Positions 33,801-41,644 of a stretch of DNA of 64,000 nucleotides are shown one piece after another. Position 1 is the first letter of the stretch; each line of letters opens with the position of its first letter. The notes under the pieces were generated by a model. That model did not search any database. It had not been told where the DNA came from and was given only the letters and a program-made list of their open reading frames with translations. Source of the DNA: JAFGVL01 sp963663245. GTDB lineage: Bacteria > Bacteroidota > Bacteroidia > Bacteroidales > Paludibacteraceae. The position numbers were made by a program, and so were the translations under genes. Where the stretch lies: assembly GCA_963663245.1 (NCBI GenBank), contig OY760143.1, positions 496,001-560,000 on the forward strand, in the 5' to 3' direction.

Positions 33801-34449
33801 AGTCATATATCCATTTTCTGTAATCGAGGGTATCTATATTTACAATACCTTCCGATGTCCAAACTGATGATGGGTGATTGTCTTTTAGATAATCGACAAA
33901 TGCAGCTACATCATCGGGATCAAATGAATCTAAAAATTCTTGTCCAGCCATATCGAATTGAATCCCGTCAGCTCCTGCATCTATACCTCTTTTAATACAG
34001 CGTAAGGTAAAGTCAAAATAATCGGGGCGATTGATGCTTCGGGTAGAGGCACTTTTGCTTCCATCTAAGTTATATGTTAATCCAAAATCAGCATCGGGTA
34101 TTAAGGGGTCGGTAGCTAATAGAGTGTCGGTGTCTATTTCTAATACATAAAACTCTAAAAACATATAGTATTTCATGCCACGGTTATGTAATGCTGTTAT
34201 GCCTGGTTGCAATAAAGCTACATCAGAATCGAAATAAAAAGAGGCAGAAGTGGCTTCTGAATTGTATCCGATGGTTGGAATAACTGGAAATAATCGGTCG
34301 GAGTTAGCTCGGTGCCCTCCGTCTGGAAAATAAGCATCCCAAATGGTAGATGCTTCAGGTTGTAACTCTCGTAAGTTGTCTGCGATAAGTGATTGTGAGA
34401 ATAAAAAAGACAACAATGCTACTGAAAGGTAATGGGTTAGCTTTCTCAT
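30805..34449 (-). CDS. Large T9SS cargo resembling a glycoside hydrolase with a GATase-like domain
   Basis: A 1214-residue secreted protein. Signal peptide about 1-23; a TIM-barrel-like domain (about 25-360) with a GADGIQFDMAGQEF strand carrying an acidic residue where glycosidases often have one; a GATase-like domain (about 380-500; VVLHEGIFL, GGNLMVFG) as in trimerisation domains of GH42-type enzymes; fibronectin-like modules (about 700-1130); and a T9SS type A sorting domain (YPNPVKSSS ... AGVYFYEV). I start at the ATG 34449 because a TAAATTTG promoter motif lies at 34513-34520, overlapping a start 66 bases further up. The substrate is unknown. Confidence 0.75.
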   Translation of the reverse strand: MRKLTHYLSVALLSFLFSQSLIADNLRELQPEASTIWDAYFPDGGHRANSDRLFPVIPTIGYNSEATSASFYFDSDVALLQPGITALHNRGMKYYMFLEFYVLEIDTDTLLATDPLIPDADFGLTYNLDGSKSASTRSINRPDYFDFTLRCIKRGIDAGADGIQFDMAGQEFLDSFDPDDVAAFVDYLKDNHPSSVWTSEGIVNIDTLDYRKWIYDYKGITNFPLTTDINSSTPLARYWYLFKVQRIQDSWKALSDSTKAYAQNNYGREFTIVGNNYHFGTAGQHGIQTMGNVCGEYFSFTERYPLKGTTTTRHKALQSCGKRNLMWTTPHPGAECLCDNVEFDEHMVAESFASGGLAQFAGEVEERAGYAKYFNLVQTQRDLLNSVLPTGEVGVILAMPTTVCAWGSIDPNYGAQLLMQDLGRSYEVVIAGTDLGWPDSLKLSDLTKYEMVVLHEGIFLTDNQVSVFLDYANQGGNLMVFGTGLSPGWTGAQDENGQDRTNSTWQNLVTGSTRISTHGAGKVAFIQEIADPNDGNCRIYFRYVNETDSAKNAITRSILNTVRTYTDLLIDDENIRVDMSDRVTIFRSESETEDMMLYHLVSHDVDSITRLHNRLTNKTIKLALMDNLAIVDSVFVTIYNPDNPQGTELGNIKVDAARVSVTIPDLFIWEMIKISNKQSGNQVQAKDFTITNAIDDFKLSYNGKPEFSWVDVNNSQEKYQLELWSNATYYGSPIYESGWVTSSDTTFSYTDTNLTEGYSYFTRLRIKSAANDTSEWTNTTFHINKRPDSPTHNYGISAALETTPNVAFWWAEARDMEGEVLQYFWELYTDSLTSNFTDSTNIYLEHTSGYSIHDVNGGGDGVADTLKTALDIDNCGMWWRVYSYDGVDNSEPSRWARFTWDQRDDPPNPFNLIEPANNYAFKTNLNTVRFNWECTGNPDPSSPGQPDFNLYFAEDPNFTVNVVERSGFPQMVFNPPFPISGHKIVYWRVKSNDYTGNSCWSNQTRKLFIDNGSNTAPSQPMLMQPVNGGNADEGTLLIWQTSNDNQSDSIYYSVQIDINPSFSAPIASKSAIFDDVAPVAISINQLDNYANLSLGNTYYWRVKAKDRYINGTSSWSETRSFTYGTGVGIQDPNLNKEIYVYPNPVKSSSLLHIPNDMVNKVSIKIWNAQGKILYKGMPKESTIRINKNDYLAGVYFYEVSESSGMRTEGKFIVE

Positions 34450-34512
34450 AAATTGATGGTTTAATAAGTGATAATTGGCGATAAAAACTCTTGCAGTAGA
34501 TTTTAGGTGAAT

Positions 34513-34520
34513 CAAATTTA
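34513..34520 (-). promoter_or_regulatory. -7 element TAAATTTG for the glycosidase-like T9SS gene
   Basis: A perfect TAnnTTTG match on the minus strand, 63 bases before the chosen start. It overlaps an alternative upstream start codon, which argues against that start. Confidence 0.45.
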
Positions 34521-34554
34521 AAAAAAAGATACTAGAATACCAATTCTTTAATTT

Positions 34555-34583
34555 AAAAAAGTTAATGTGATATTGCTCACATT
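34555..34583 (-). terminator. Probable rmuC terminator
   Basis: On the minus strand a 7-bp stem (34564-34570 with 34577-34583) is followed within a few bases by six T. It is weak but correctly placed 31 bases after rmuC. Confidence 0.45.
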
Positions 34584-34613
34584 TTGATTCATTTTTTTGT
34601 GAACGTGTAGTTT

Positions 34614-35915
34614 TTATTCCTCTATTATGATATCCTTCAAATTCTGAGGCAACTCCTTATTCGTCTCCGCCCCCAGCTTTTTAATGTATTCCATTCTTCC
34701 AATAATTGTATCTCTCTTTTTGCTTGATTCGGTAAGTTTGTTCCAAGCAGAACCATATGCTTTTTGTGAGTTGTTAAGTGATTTCTCTATATCTTGTAAA
34801 TCTTCGATAAAGCCAATAAATTTATCGTAAAGCTTACCGCTTTCGTATGCAATTTCAGCTACGTTCTTTTTTTGATTTTCTTGTTTCCATATATAAGATA
34901 TAGTGCGTAATGTTGCTAGTAAGGTTGAGCCAGAAACTAATACAATGTTCTTTTTCCAGGCCTTCTCGTATAGGCTAGCATCCTCTTTAAAGGCTATCAT
35001 TAAAGCTGGCTCTATGGCAACAAATAGCAATACATAATCAGGAGAGTTAATGCCATATAACTGTTCATAGCTTTTCTCACCCAAGCCATCAATGTGATTG
35101 TGTAAGGCTTTGATGTGTTCTTTTAAGAATTTAGCCTTTTCATCTTGGTTTTCTGTGTTGTGGTAATTCTCGTAAGCTACCAATGAAGCTTTGGCATCTA
35201 TAATGATGTTTTTACTTTCTGGTAGATTGATTATGAAATCTGGTTTTCTTGCTGACCCTTCTTCGTTATGTAAGTGTGCCTGTTTGGTAAAATGGATGCC
35301 ATCTTCTAATCCAGATTTTTCTAGAATCATTTCCAGTTGCATTTCTCCCCAGTTGCCTAATAGTTTTTTGTCGCCTTTTAGCGCATTGGTTAAACGATTT
35401 GCATCAAGACTTACTTGTTGGTTTAATTCGATAATGTGTTTTAATTCATGCTTTAAAGAGATGCGTTCGCGTGTTTCTTCTTTGTAGTTATCATCTACCT
35501 TTTTCTCAAAATCTTTTATTTTTTCGCGGAGAGGATTCAAAATATTGCCCACTTTTTCTTCATTAAGCTCAATAAACTTCTTGCTTTTTTCTTCGAGTAT
35601 GTTTTGTGCAAGATTGGTAAATTCTGTGCGCAAGGTTTTTTGCTGCTCTACCAATTCTTGTTGGTTCTTTTCAATGCTTCCTTGTAGGTGTTTATTTTCA
35701 GTTTCTAGTCGAATAGCTTTTTCTCTTAATTCGATTAATTCCCTGTTTTTTGCATCATTTTCTTTGCGTTCGTTTTCAAAAAGCTCTTTAGAAATATAGC
35801 GCTCTTCTATCATTTCAATAGCAACTCCTTTTGAATGGGTAAATTTTAGCTTGGCAATAAACCATGCTGCTAAAAAACCAATTATTAATCCTATAATCAA
35901 TAAAATTATTTCCAT
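34614..35915 (-). CDS. rmuC: RmuC-family DNA recombination protein
   Basis: A 433-residue RmuC. An N-terminal membrane anchor (about 3-22) is followed by a long coiled coil (about 40-175) and an endonuclease-like domain with the PD-(D/E)xK pattern: KPDFIIN then IIIDAKAS (about residues 225-245). The family limits inversions at short inverted repeats. The gene is complete. Its last 79 codons are duplicated at 26598-26838. Confidence 0.92.
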   Translation of the reverse strand: MEIILLIIGLIIGFLAAWFIAKLKFTHSKGVAIEMIEERYISKELFENERKENDAKNRELIELREKAIRLETENKHLQGSIEKNQQELVEQQKTLRTEFTNLAQNILEEKSKKFIELNEEKVGNILNPLREKIKDFEKKVDDNYKEETRERISLKHELKHIIELNQQVSLDANRLTNALKGDKKLLGNWGEMQLEMILEKSGLEDGIHFTKQAHLHNEEGSARKPDFIINLPESKNIIIDAKASLVAYENYHNTENQDEKAKFLKEHIKALHNHIDGLGEKSYEQLYGINSPDYVLLFVAIEPALMIAFKEDASLYEKAWKKNIVLVSGSTLLATLRTISYIWKQENQKKNVAEIAYESGKLYDKFIGFIEDLQDIEKSLNNSQKAYGSAWNKLTESSKKRDTIIGRMEYIKKLGAETNKELPQNLKDIIIEE

Positions 35916-35953
35916 TGTATAACAAATTTATTCTTTGAACGTTATTACTGATA

Positions 35954-35961
35954 CAAAGGTA
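35954..35961 (-). promoter_or_regulatory. -7 element TACCTTTG for rmuC
   Basis: A perfect TAnnTTTG match on the minus strand, 38 bases before the start. Confidence 0.45.
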
Positions 35962-36073
35962 ATAGAAATCACTTTGCTTGAAAATTAAAAATAGAGTATT
36001 TCAAATTGTGTTAAAAGTTAAAGGATATTATTGAATGCTTCTATATTTAACACTTTTACGTTAAAATATTCCA

Positions 36074-36081
36074 TATATTTG
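36074..36081 (+). promoter_or_regulatory. -7 element TATATTTG for the PL1 gene
   Basis: A perfect TAnnTTTG match 29 bases before the start. Confidence 0.45.
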
Positions 36082-36110
36082 CTTGTTGCCAACTAATCTA
36101 AAAATCTATT

Positions 36111-37949
36111 ATGACTTTACATTCTCAACGACTAAAGAAATACGCTAAAAGTATTACCATTCTTTTTTTACTTTTCAGTTCTCAATTCTTACATGCACAA
36201 ACTAGACCTGAATTAGATTCTATCCCTTTTGGATTTGCTAATAACGGAACTCCGCAGTACCATTGGGTGCGTTGTGATGGTTCTGCTACAACACCAAATG
36301 TGTATTATTGTAGTGATGATGCCGATGTGTCTGCAGCACTTGGCAGTGATCGTGTTTTAATGCTTGCAGCAGGGGAATATGATGATAAAATTACTATAGA
36401 TGGATATGATAATCTTTCTATTATTGGAGAAGGAAATACTGATGTTGTTGGTTTTTCTATTAAAAATAGCGCTACGAATATTTTAATTAGAAATATATCT
36501 GTTACTAGATATCCAAATGATGGATTATCAATTACAGGAGGAGATAATATTTGGATTGACCATTGTACGATTGGTTATACTGTTACTTCATCTAACAAAG
36601 AAATTCCCGATGGTGCTATGGATATTACAGGAGGTCCAGATTTTATAACCGTTTCTTGGTCAAAATTCCAAAACTCATGGAAAACAAGTTTGCATGGTTC
36701 TAGTGATTCTGATTTATCTAATCGTCATATTACTTGGTATTGTAACCATATCGTAAATACGAATCAGCGTACGCCTCGTATCCGTTCGGGAGAAACGCAT
36801 GTAATTAATAATTGTTATGAAAATACAGGCTGGTTTAGACATGAGTCTATGACCGATGATGAGTTTACTTGGAACGAAGAAGCTACCTATAAAGATGATG
36901 GTGAATATTATACCGATCGTCGTATTGTGACTTTTGGTTATGCAATTATGGCAGCCTTAGATGCGGATGTTGTAGTAGAAAATAACTTCTTTTGGGATGT
37001 ACGTTGGCCAATTTGTGCTAGTTTACCTGTAGGTGCCTTTGAAACTAGATACGGTGATTTGCAATCGCCGGATATTAATAACCATACTAATTCAGGGTGT
37101 GATGCAGTATATCAATTTGGGAATGAATATGATGATTCTGGTTTGCCTGATACTTTGAAAATTAAAGATGCTAATGAATCTAGTGCGACAGCAGGCACTA
37201 TGTATGCCCCATTGGATTATGAATATGTGCATAATTCAGAGACGCGTTGGGTAATTAAACCTGCTATGTTGAATCCAGGTGGCCGTTCCATTATATTTGA
37301 TGAGTTTAACCCAGGTGGAGCTTTTGACCCTACTGGATATACTTACTATTTCCCTGCTGGATTTACAGCTATGACAGCCCAAGAAGTGTGGCAAACAGTA
37401 CCGCAATATGCTGGAGCAGATGGTATGCAATATTGTCCAACAGGAGCTGCACCTACTTTAACTACTCCTACGAATAAAGACCAAACTAACGTTATAACTA
37501 TTGATCCTATTGTATTTACATGGGGTGGTGGTGCTATTGATGTAAAAGTATTTGGTTTGCCTTTGGGTTTAACTGCTGTAAAAAATACAGGAGCTAAAAC
37601 GTTAACTATATCAGGCACCCCTACAACAGAAGGTCCTTATACAGTTACAACAGAAGGTGGTACAGGAGCTGATGTTTCAGTAAGTGGGTCAATAACTTTT
37701 GTTCCTCCAATTGTCTGTTTAACGATGCTTACTGCTAATATTACTAGCGTTGCTACACAAGGAACTTATCGTTTAGCATTATTTGATGCTCCTGGAACAA
37801 CAGAAATAAAAACATTAGCAACAGGTTTATTTAGCGCTGGAGCTACTGACTTCTCATTTCCATCTACAGGCTTATCTGCTGGAACGTATACATTTAAATT
37901 GTTAGATGGTGTAACAGTAATGAGTAGTGGTTCTGTAGTAGTGCCATAA
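36111..37949 (+). CDS. Secreted PL1-family pectate lyase with an Ig-like repeat and the 77-residue C-terminal domain
   Basis: A 612-residue exported enzyme. The signal peptide ends near residue 30 (LHAQ). The PL1 beta-helix (about 35-440) shows the family motifs WIDH (148-151) and RTPRIR (220-225), the latter holding the Arg that acts as base in pectate lyases. An Ig-like module with FTWGG follows (about 445-533), then the 77-residue domain from C536 to the end, as in the PL9 gene. It should cleave pectate or pectin. The Ig-like and C-terminal parts resemble those of the PL9 gene 33 kb away, so the two enzymes probably share an export or anchoring route. Confidence 0.87.
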   Translation: MTLHSQRLKKYAKSITILFLLFSSQFLHAQTRPELDSIPFGFANNGTPQYHWVRCDGSATTPNVYYCSDDADVSAALGSDRVLMLAAGEYDDKITIDGYDNLSIIGEGNTDVVGFSIKNSATNILIRNISVTRYPNDGLSITGGDNIWIDHCTIGYTVTSSNKEIPDGAMDITGGPDFITVSWSKFQNSWKTSLHGSSDSDLSNRHITWYCNHIVNTNQRTPRIRSGETHVINNCYENTGWFRHESMTDDEFTWNEEATYKDDGEYYTDRRIVTFGYAIMAALDADVVVENNFFWDVRWPICASLPVGAFETRYGDLQSPDINNHTNSGCDAVYQFGNEYDDSGLPDTLKIKDANESSATAGTMYAPLDYEYVHNSETRWVIKPAMLNPGGRSIIFDEFNPGGAFDPTGYTYYFPAGFTAMTAQEVWQTVPQYAGADGMQYCPTGAAPTLTTPTNKDQTNVITIDPIVFTWGGGAIDVKVFGLPLGLTAVKNTGAKTLTISGTPTTEGPYTVTTEGGTGADVSVSGSITFVPPIVCLTMLTANITSVATQGTYRLALFDAPGTTEIKTLATGLFSAGATDFSFPSTGLSAGTYTFKLLDGVTVMSSGSVVVP

Positions 37950-37970
37950 AACCTTAAAAATAAAGTGATT

Positions 37971-38003
37971 AAAAGCTGTTTAGATATTCTGAACAGCTTT
38001 TTT
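37971..38003 (+). terminator. Rho-independent terminator
   Basis: A 10-bp stem (37971-37980 with 37992-38001) with an 11-nt loop and T run, 21 bases after the PL1 gene. Confidence 0.75.
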
Positions 38004-38079
38004 ATTTGTCTAAGTATTATTTTGATACAGAAAGCTTTAAAAAGACAGCAGATTGAATATGGATTTTGAAAAAATATTG

Positions 38080-38087
38080 TAAATTTG
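38080..38087 (+). promoter_or_regulatory. -7 element TAAATTTG for asnB
   Basis: A perfect TAnnTTTG match 44 bases before the start. A TTG lies 24 bases upstream of it as a possible -33 core. Confidence 0.45.
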
Positions 38088-38131
38088 CAGGCTATCATAA
38101 ATAAAGAGAACAATAAAATAATTATATCGTT

Positions 38132-39799
38132 ATGTGTGGATTTGTTGGAATGTTTGACCTAAAGACAAGTGCTGAAGAGTTAAGACCTAAGGTATTGAGA
38201 ATGTCAAAAAAGATACGTCATCGTGGGCCAGATTGGTCGGGTATCTTCTGTAATGATAAAGCTGTTTTGGCACACGAACGTCTTTCTATTGTTGATCCAG
38301 AATCAGGAAGTCAGCCCTTGTATAGTAAGGATAAGAAATTGGTTTTGGCTGTTAATGGTGAGATATATAATCATCAAGAGATTCGCGAACAATTAGGTGG
38401 GAAATACGAATTTCTAACTGGTTCTGATTGCGAGGTTATATTAGCACTGTACCGTGAAAAAGGATTGGACTTATTCGAAGAAATAAACGGAATTTGGGCC
38501 TTTGCCTTATATGATATTGAGAAAGATGAATATTTAATTGGTCGCGACCATATTGGTATTATTCCATTGTATATTGGTTGGGATACGATGAATCAATTCT
38601 ATGTTGCTTCTGAAATGAAAGCCTTGGAAGGAACTTGTGAAAAGATTGAGGAATTCTTGCCTGGTCATTATTGGAGTAGTAAAGAAGGTAAAATGTTGCC
38701 TTGGTATAAGCGTGACTGGATGGAGTATGATGCTGTAAAAGAAAATGAAAGCAGTATTGCAGATTTAAAAAAGGCGATGGAAGATGCTGTTGAACGTCAA
38801 CTAATGTCAGATGTTCCTTTTGGTGTATTATTGTCAGGCGGATTAGATTCATCAATTATATCTGCAGTTGCTCAGAAATTTACTATGCAACATGCAAAAA
38901 ATAAAGACTTAGCAAATACATGGGGTAACAACTTGCACTCATTTGCAGTTGGTTTAGTAGGCTCTCCAGATTTAGAAGCTGCACAAAAGGTAGCTGACCA
39001 TATTGGTTCACGTCATCACTCTATCAACTTTACTATTGAAGATGGATTAGATGCATTAAGCGATGTAATCTATCACCTAGAAACATATGATGTGACTACA
39101 ATTCGTGCATCAACCCCAATGTATTTAATGTCGCGTGTTATTAAATCAATGGGTGTGAAAATGGTGCTTTCTGGCGAAGGTGCTGACGAGATATTCGGTG
39201 GATATTTATATTTTCACAAAGCGCCAAATGCACAAGCTTTCCATGAAGAAACAGTGCGAAAAATGTCGAAACTACATTCTTATGATTGTTTAAGAGCCAA
39301 TAAATCATTAGCTGCTTGGGGTGTTGAAGGACGTGTGCCGTTCTTAGATAAAGAATTTATAGATGTAGCCATGCGTTTAAACCCCAAAGATAAATTGTGT
39401 ATTGATGGAAAAATGGAAAAATGGATTTTGCGTAAAGCATTTGAAGACTATTTACCAGAATCAGTAACCTGGCGTCAAAAAGAACAATTCTCTGATGGTG
39501 TAGGCTATAGCTGGATAGACACCTTAAAAGAAATTGCAGAGGAGCAAATCTCCGATGATATCTTAGAAAATGCAGAAAGAGTATTCCCATTAAATACGCC
39601 AGATACTAAAGAAGCTTATTTATACCGTAAACTATTTACAGAACACTTTAAAAGTAGAACTGCTGCCGAAACAGTGCCGATTGAAAAATCAGTAGCTTGT
39701 AGTACAGCCATCGCTTTAGAGTGGGACGAAGCATTCAAAAATACAAACGACCCTTCTGGTCGTGCAGTAAAAACAGTACACGCTGATGGGTATAAGTAA
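38132..39799 (+). CDS. asnB: Glutamine-hydrolysing asparagine synthetase B
   Basis: A 555-residue AsnB, the usual length. It makes asparagine from aspartate, ATP and glutamine. The N-terminal nucleophile Cys2 (MCGFVGMF) and class-II glutaminase domain are present (about 1-200). The synthetase domain carries the PP-loop LSGGLDSSI. It is a single gene with its own promoter and terminator. Confidence 0.95.
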   Translation: MCGFVGMFDLKTSAEELRPKVLRMSKKIRHRGPDWSGIFCNDKAVLAHERLSIVDPESGSQPLYSKDKKLVLAVNGEIYNHQEIREQLGGKYEFLTGSDCEVILALYREKGLDLFEEINGIWAFALYDIEKDEYLIGRDHIGIIPLYIGWDTMNQFYVASEMKALEGTCEKIEEFLPGHYWSSKEGKMLPWYKRDWMEYDAVKENESSIADLKKAMEDAVERQLMSDVPFGVLLSGGLDSSIISAVAQKFTMQHAKNKDLANTWGNNLHSFAVGLVGSPDLEAAQKVADHIGSRHHSINFTIEDGLDALSDVIYHLETYDVTTIRASTPMYLMSRVIKSMGVKMVLSGEGADEIFGGYLYFHKAPNAQAFHEETVRKMSKLHSYDCLRANKSLAAWGVEGRVPFLDKEFIDVAMRLNPKDKLCIDGKMEKWILRKAFEDYLPESVTWRQKEQFSDGVGYSWIDTLKEIAEEQISDDILENAERVFPLNTPDTKEAYLYRKLFTEHFKSRTAAETVPIEKSVACSTAIALEWDEAFKNTNDPSGRAVKTVHADGYK

Positions 39800-39820
39800 A
39801 TAGAATACGTTAAACTTTTG

Positions 39821-39853
39821 AAAGGCCTGAACATTTTTGTTCAGGCCTTTTTT
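39821..39853 (+). terminator. Rho-independent terminator of asnB
   Basis: A perfect 12-bp stem (39821-39832 with 39839-39850) with a 6-nt loop and T run. Confidence 0.88.
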
Positions 39854-39889
39854 GTGTAATACGCTATATTTCTACCACTTACTCTCTTT

Positions 39890-39967
39890 ATTTAACTTAC
39901 TTTATAGAAACTAAAAAGTAAGTTAAATATATTAATAAATAGTATGACTACTATTTATTAATATATT
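39890..39967. repeat. Two overlapping AT-rich inverted repeats
   Basis: The first is a perfect 14-bp repeat (39890-39903 with 39915-39928). The second is a perfect 19-bp repeat (39926-39944 with 39949-39967) with a TGAC loop. They share three bases, so only one can form fully at a time. The second ends within a TATATTTG promoter-like motif. Confidence 0.8.
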
Positions 39968-39969
39968 TG
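39962..39969 (+). promoter_or_regulatory. -7-like element TATATTTG embedded in the 19-bp inverted repeat
   Basis: A perfect TAnnTTTG match, but 267 bases from the next gene and overlapped by the palindrome arm, so it may be controlled by it or be fortuitous. Confidence 0.3.
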
Positions 39970-40097
39970 CCGAGAATTTTTAAAAACTATTAGATTGTTA
40001 AAACAATTTATACAGTATTTTATTGTAAACATTTGACATTCAAAAGTGTTAAAAAACACTGAAAAGACAGTATTAAATAATATTGTACAGTATAATC

Positions 40098-40122
40098 TGT
40101 AACCTTTCTGTAAGCTTTCGTC
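40098..40122 (+). promoter_or_regulatory. ECF-sigma-like promoter (TGTAACC-N14-CGTC)
   Basis: TGTAACC at 40098-40104 and CGTC at 40119-40122 with a 14-base spacer. It is the third occurrence of this arrangement, 113 bases before the gene. Confidence 0.55.
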
Positions 40123-40235
40123 ATGATATTAGAAATAATATTGGAGTTGCCTGAGAATCCATTAAAAGAGTAGGGAGCGGAAGTCGAAAAGCTTATGAGT
40201 AGACAAACAAAAAATACTAATTTAATTTTTTTATT

Positions 40236-41639
40236 ATGAAAAAAACAGTTTTTAATCTAGTTGCATGTGGTTTATTATCCTGTGCAGGAATGCTTCAAGC
40301 ACAAACAAACACTAATTATGGGACAGAGTCTTTCGAGAATAATACAACTGGACATTATGTCTCAGCTTTTGGTAAAAAAGCACTTCAGTCTAATACAACA
40401 GGTTGGGGTAATACAGCTTCAGGCTATATGTCTATGAGAGATAATCAAACGGGGACTTATAATACTGCTGTTGGAGGTTTTGCATTAGCAACTTCGAATA
40501 GTTCATGGCAAAATACTACTGTAGGGTATAAATCACAAGAGTTTGCTTCTGGATCAGGTAATACTACAATGGGTTATCGTGTTTTACAAGCTAATAGTGG
40601 TTCTGAAAATGTTGCATTAGGACGTTACGCGATGCAAAATAGCACCAGCTCTAGAGGAAATTCTGTAGTAGGAGCAGGCTCATTAAAAAACTCTACTACT
40701 GCATATGATAATTCAGGCCTTGGATATTATACATTATTTAATGTAAGTTCAGGATATCAGAATGTTGCTTTAGGGCACAAAGCAGGGCATAATTTGACAA
40801 CAGGTTCTAGAAATATTGTAATAGGACCTTATACAGAAGCAAATACATCTTATAATTATAATATAATAATGGGTTATCGTTCAGCTGCACCTGCTGGAAA
40901 TAATAATATTGTTATTGGTAAAAAAGTAACATTGCCTACAGGAACTAATAATGCGATGAATATTGGTGGTGTTTTATATGGTAGTGGTTTTCAGTCTGCA
41001 TTACCTGAAAGTGCAACTTCTGATGTTGTAAATGGGAAAATTGGGATTAATGTAATGAATCCAACACAAGCATTAAGTGTTTCTGGTCGTGTTGCCATTG
41101 CACCAGTTGGTACTGTTTCTGATGAAGCATATAATGGAAATATTATAGTTACTAAACCACAAGCAAGTGGACAATATATTAACCTTGTTAGACAAGGAAG
41201 TTATCCTTGGTCGATAGGTACGGTTTATAATACATCTGATTTTGCAATTGGAGCAGGTACAGCGAATGATGCTTCTTTTACCAACCCATTTTTTATAATT
41301 CATTCAGGTGGTAATGTAGGTATTGGTACTAACTCTCCAGATTATAAGCTAGATGTTGATGGAACAGTAAGAGCTCATCAAGTTTTGGTAAACTTAAGAG
41401 AAGGAGCCGATTTTGTATTTGAAAAAGGTTACCAATTAAAACCAATTGAAGAAGTACATGACTTTGTAAAAGAGAACAAACATTTGCCAGGTGTTGCGCC
41501 GGCAGCAGAAATGGTTGAAAGTGGTTTAGATATGGGAGAATTTCAAATTAAATTGCTTCAAAAAGTGGAAGAATTGACGCTTTATGTTGCTCAACAAAAT
41601 GAGAAGATTATAGAGTTGGAATCAAAAATAAATAAATAA
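40236..41639 (+). CDS. Secreted YadA-head-like repeat protein with C-terminal coiled coil
   Basis: A 467-residue exported protein. Signal peptide about 1-23 (ending LQAQ). The body (about 30-230) is made of short N-T/S-A-x-G repeats such as GNTASGYMSM and NTAVGGFAL, like trimeric YadA-head/collagen-like folds. The C-terminus (about 385-467) has the Bacteroidota pattern EEVHDFVKENKHLPGVAPA, then a coiled coil (LLQKVEELTLYVAQQNEKI). It is probably a trimeric surface or tail-fibre-like protein; function unknown. It is 5 bases upstream of the T9SS protein gene and likely co-transcribed from the ECF-like promoter. Confidence 0.75.
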   Translation: MKKTVFNLVACGLLSCAGMLQAQTNTNYGTESFENNTTGHYVSAFGKKALQSNTTGWGNTASGYMSMRDNQTGTYNTAVGGFALATSNSSWQNTTVGYKSQEFASGSGNTTMGYRVLQANSGSENVALGRYAMQNSTSSRGNSVVGAGSLKNSTTAYDNSGLGYYTLFNVSSGYQNVALGHKAGHNLTTGSRNIVIGPYTEANTSYNYNIIMGYRSAAPAGNNNIVIGKKVTLPTGTNNAMNIGGVLYGSGFQSALPESATSDVVNGKIGINVMNPTQALSVSGRVAIAPVGTVSDEAYNGNIIVTKPQASGQYINLVRQGSYPWSIGTVYNTSDFAIGAGTANDASFTNPFFIIHSGGNVGIGTNSPDYKLDVDGTVRAHQVLVNLREGADFVFEKGYQLKPIEEVHDFVKENKHLPGVAPAAEMVESGLDMGEFQIKLLQKVEELTLYVAQQNEKIIELESKINK

Positions 41640-41644
41640 AACGC

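Larger units (their letters stand above)
39800..40235. other. Regulatory intergenic region upstream of the YadA-head-like protein gene
   Basis: A 436-base gap. It contains the asnB terminator, two overlapping long inverted repeats (39890-39928 and 39926-39967), a TATATTTG motif, a small hairpin AGTGTT/AACACT (40045-40060) and an ECF-like promoter (40098-40122). No gene is seen. Confidence 0.65.

Noticed and set aside
40033..40096. TTGACA (40033-40038) and TATAAT (40091-40096), sigma-70-like boxes
   Set aside because: They are 52 bases apart, far from a working spacing, and Bacteroidota do not use this promoter form.
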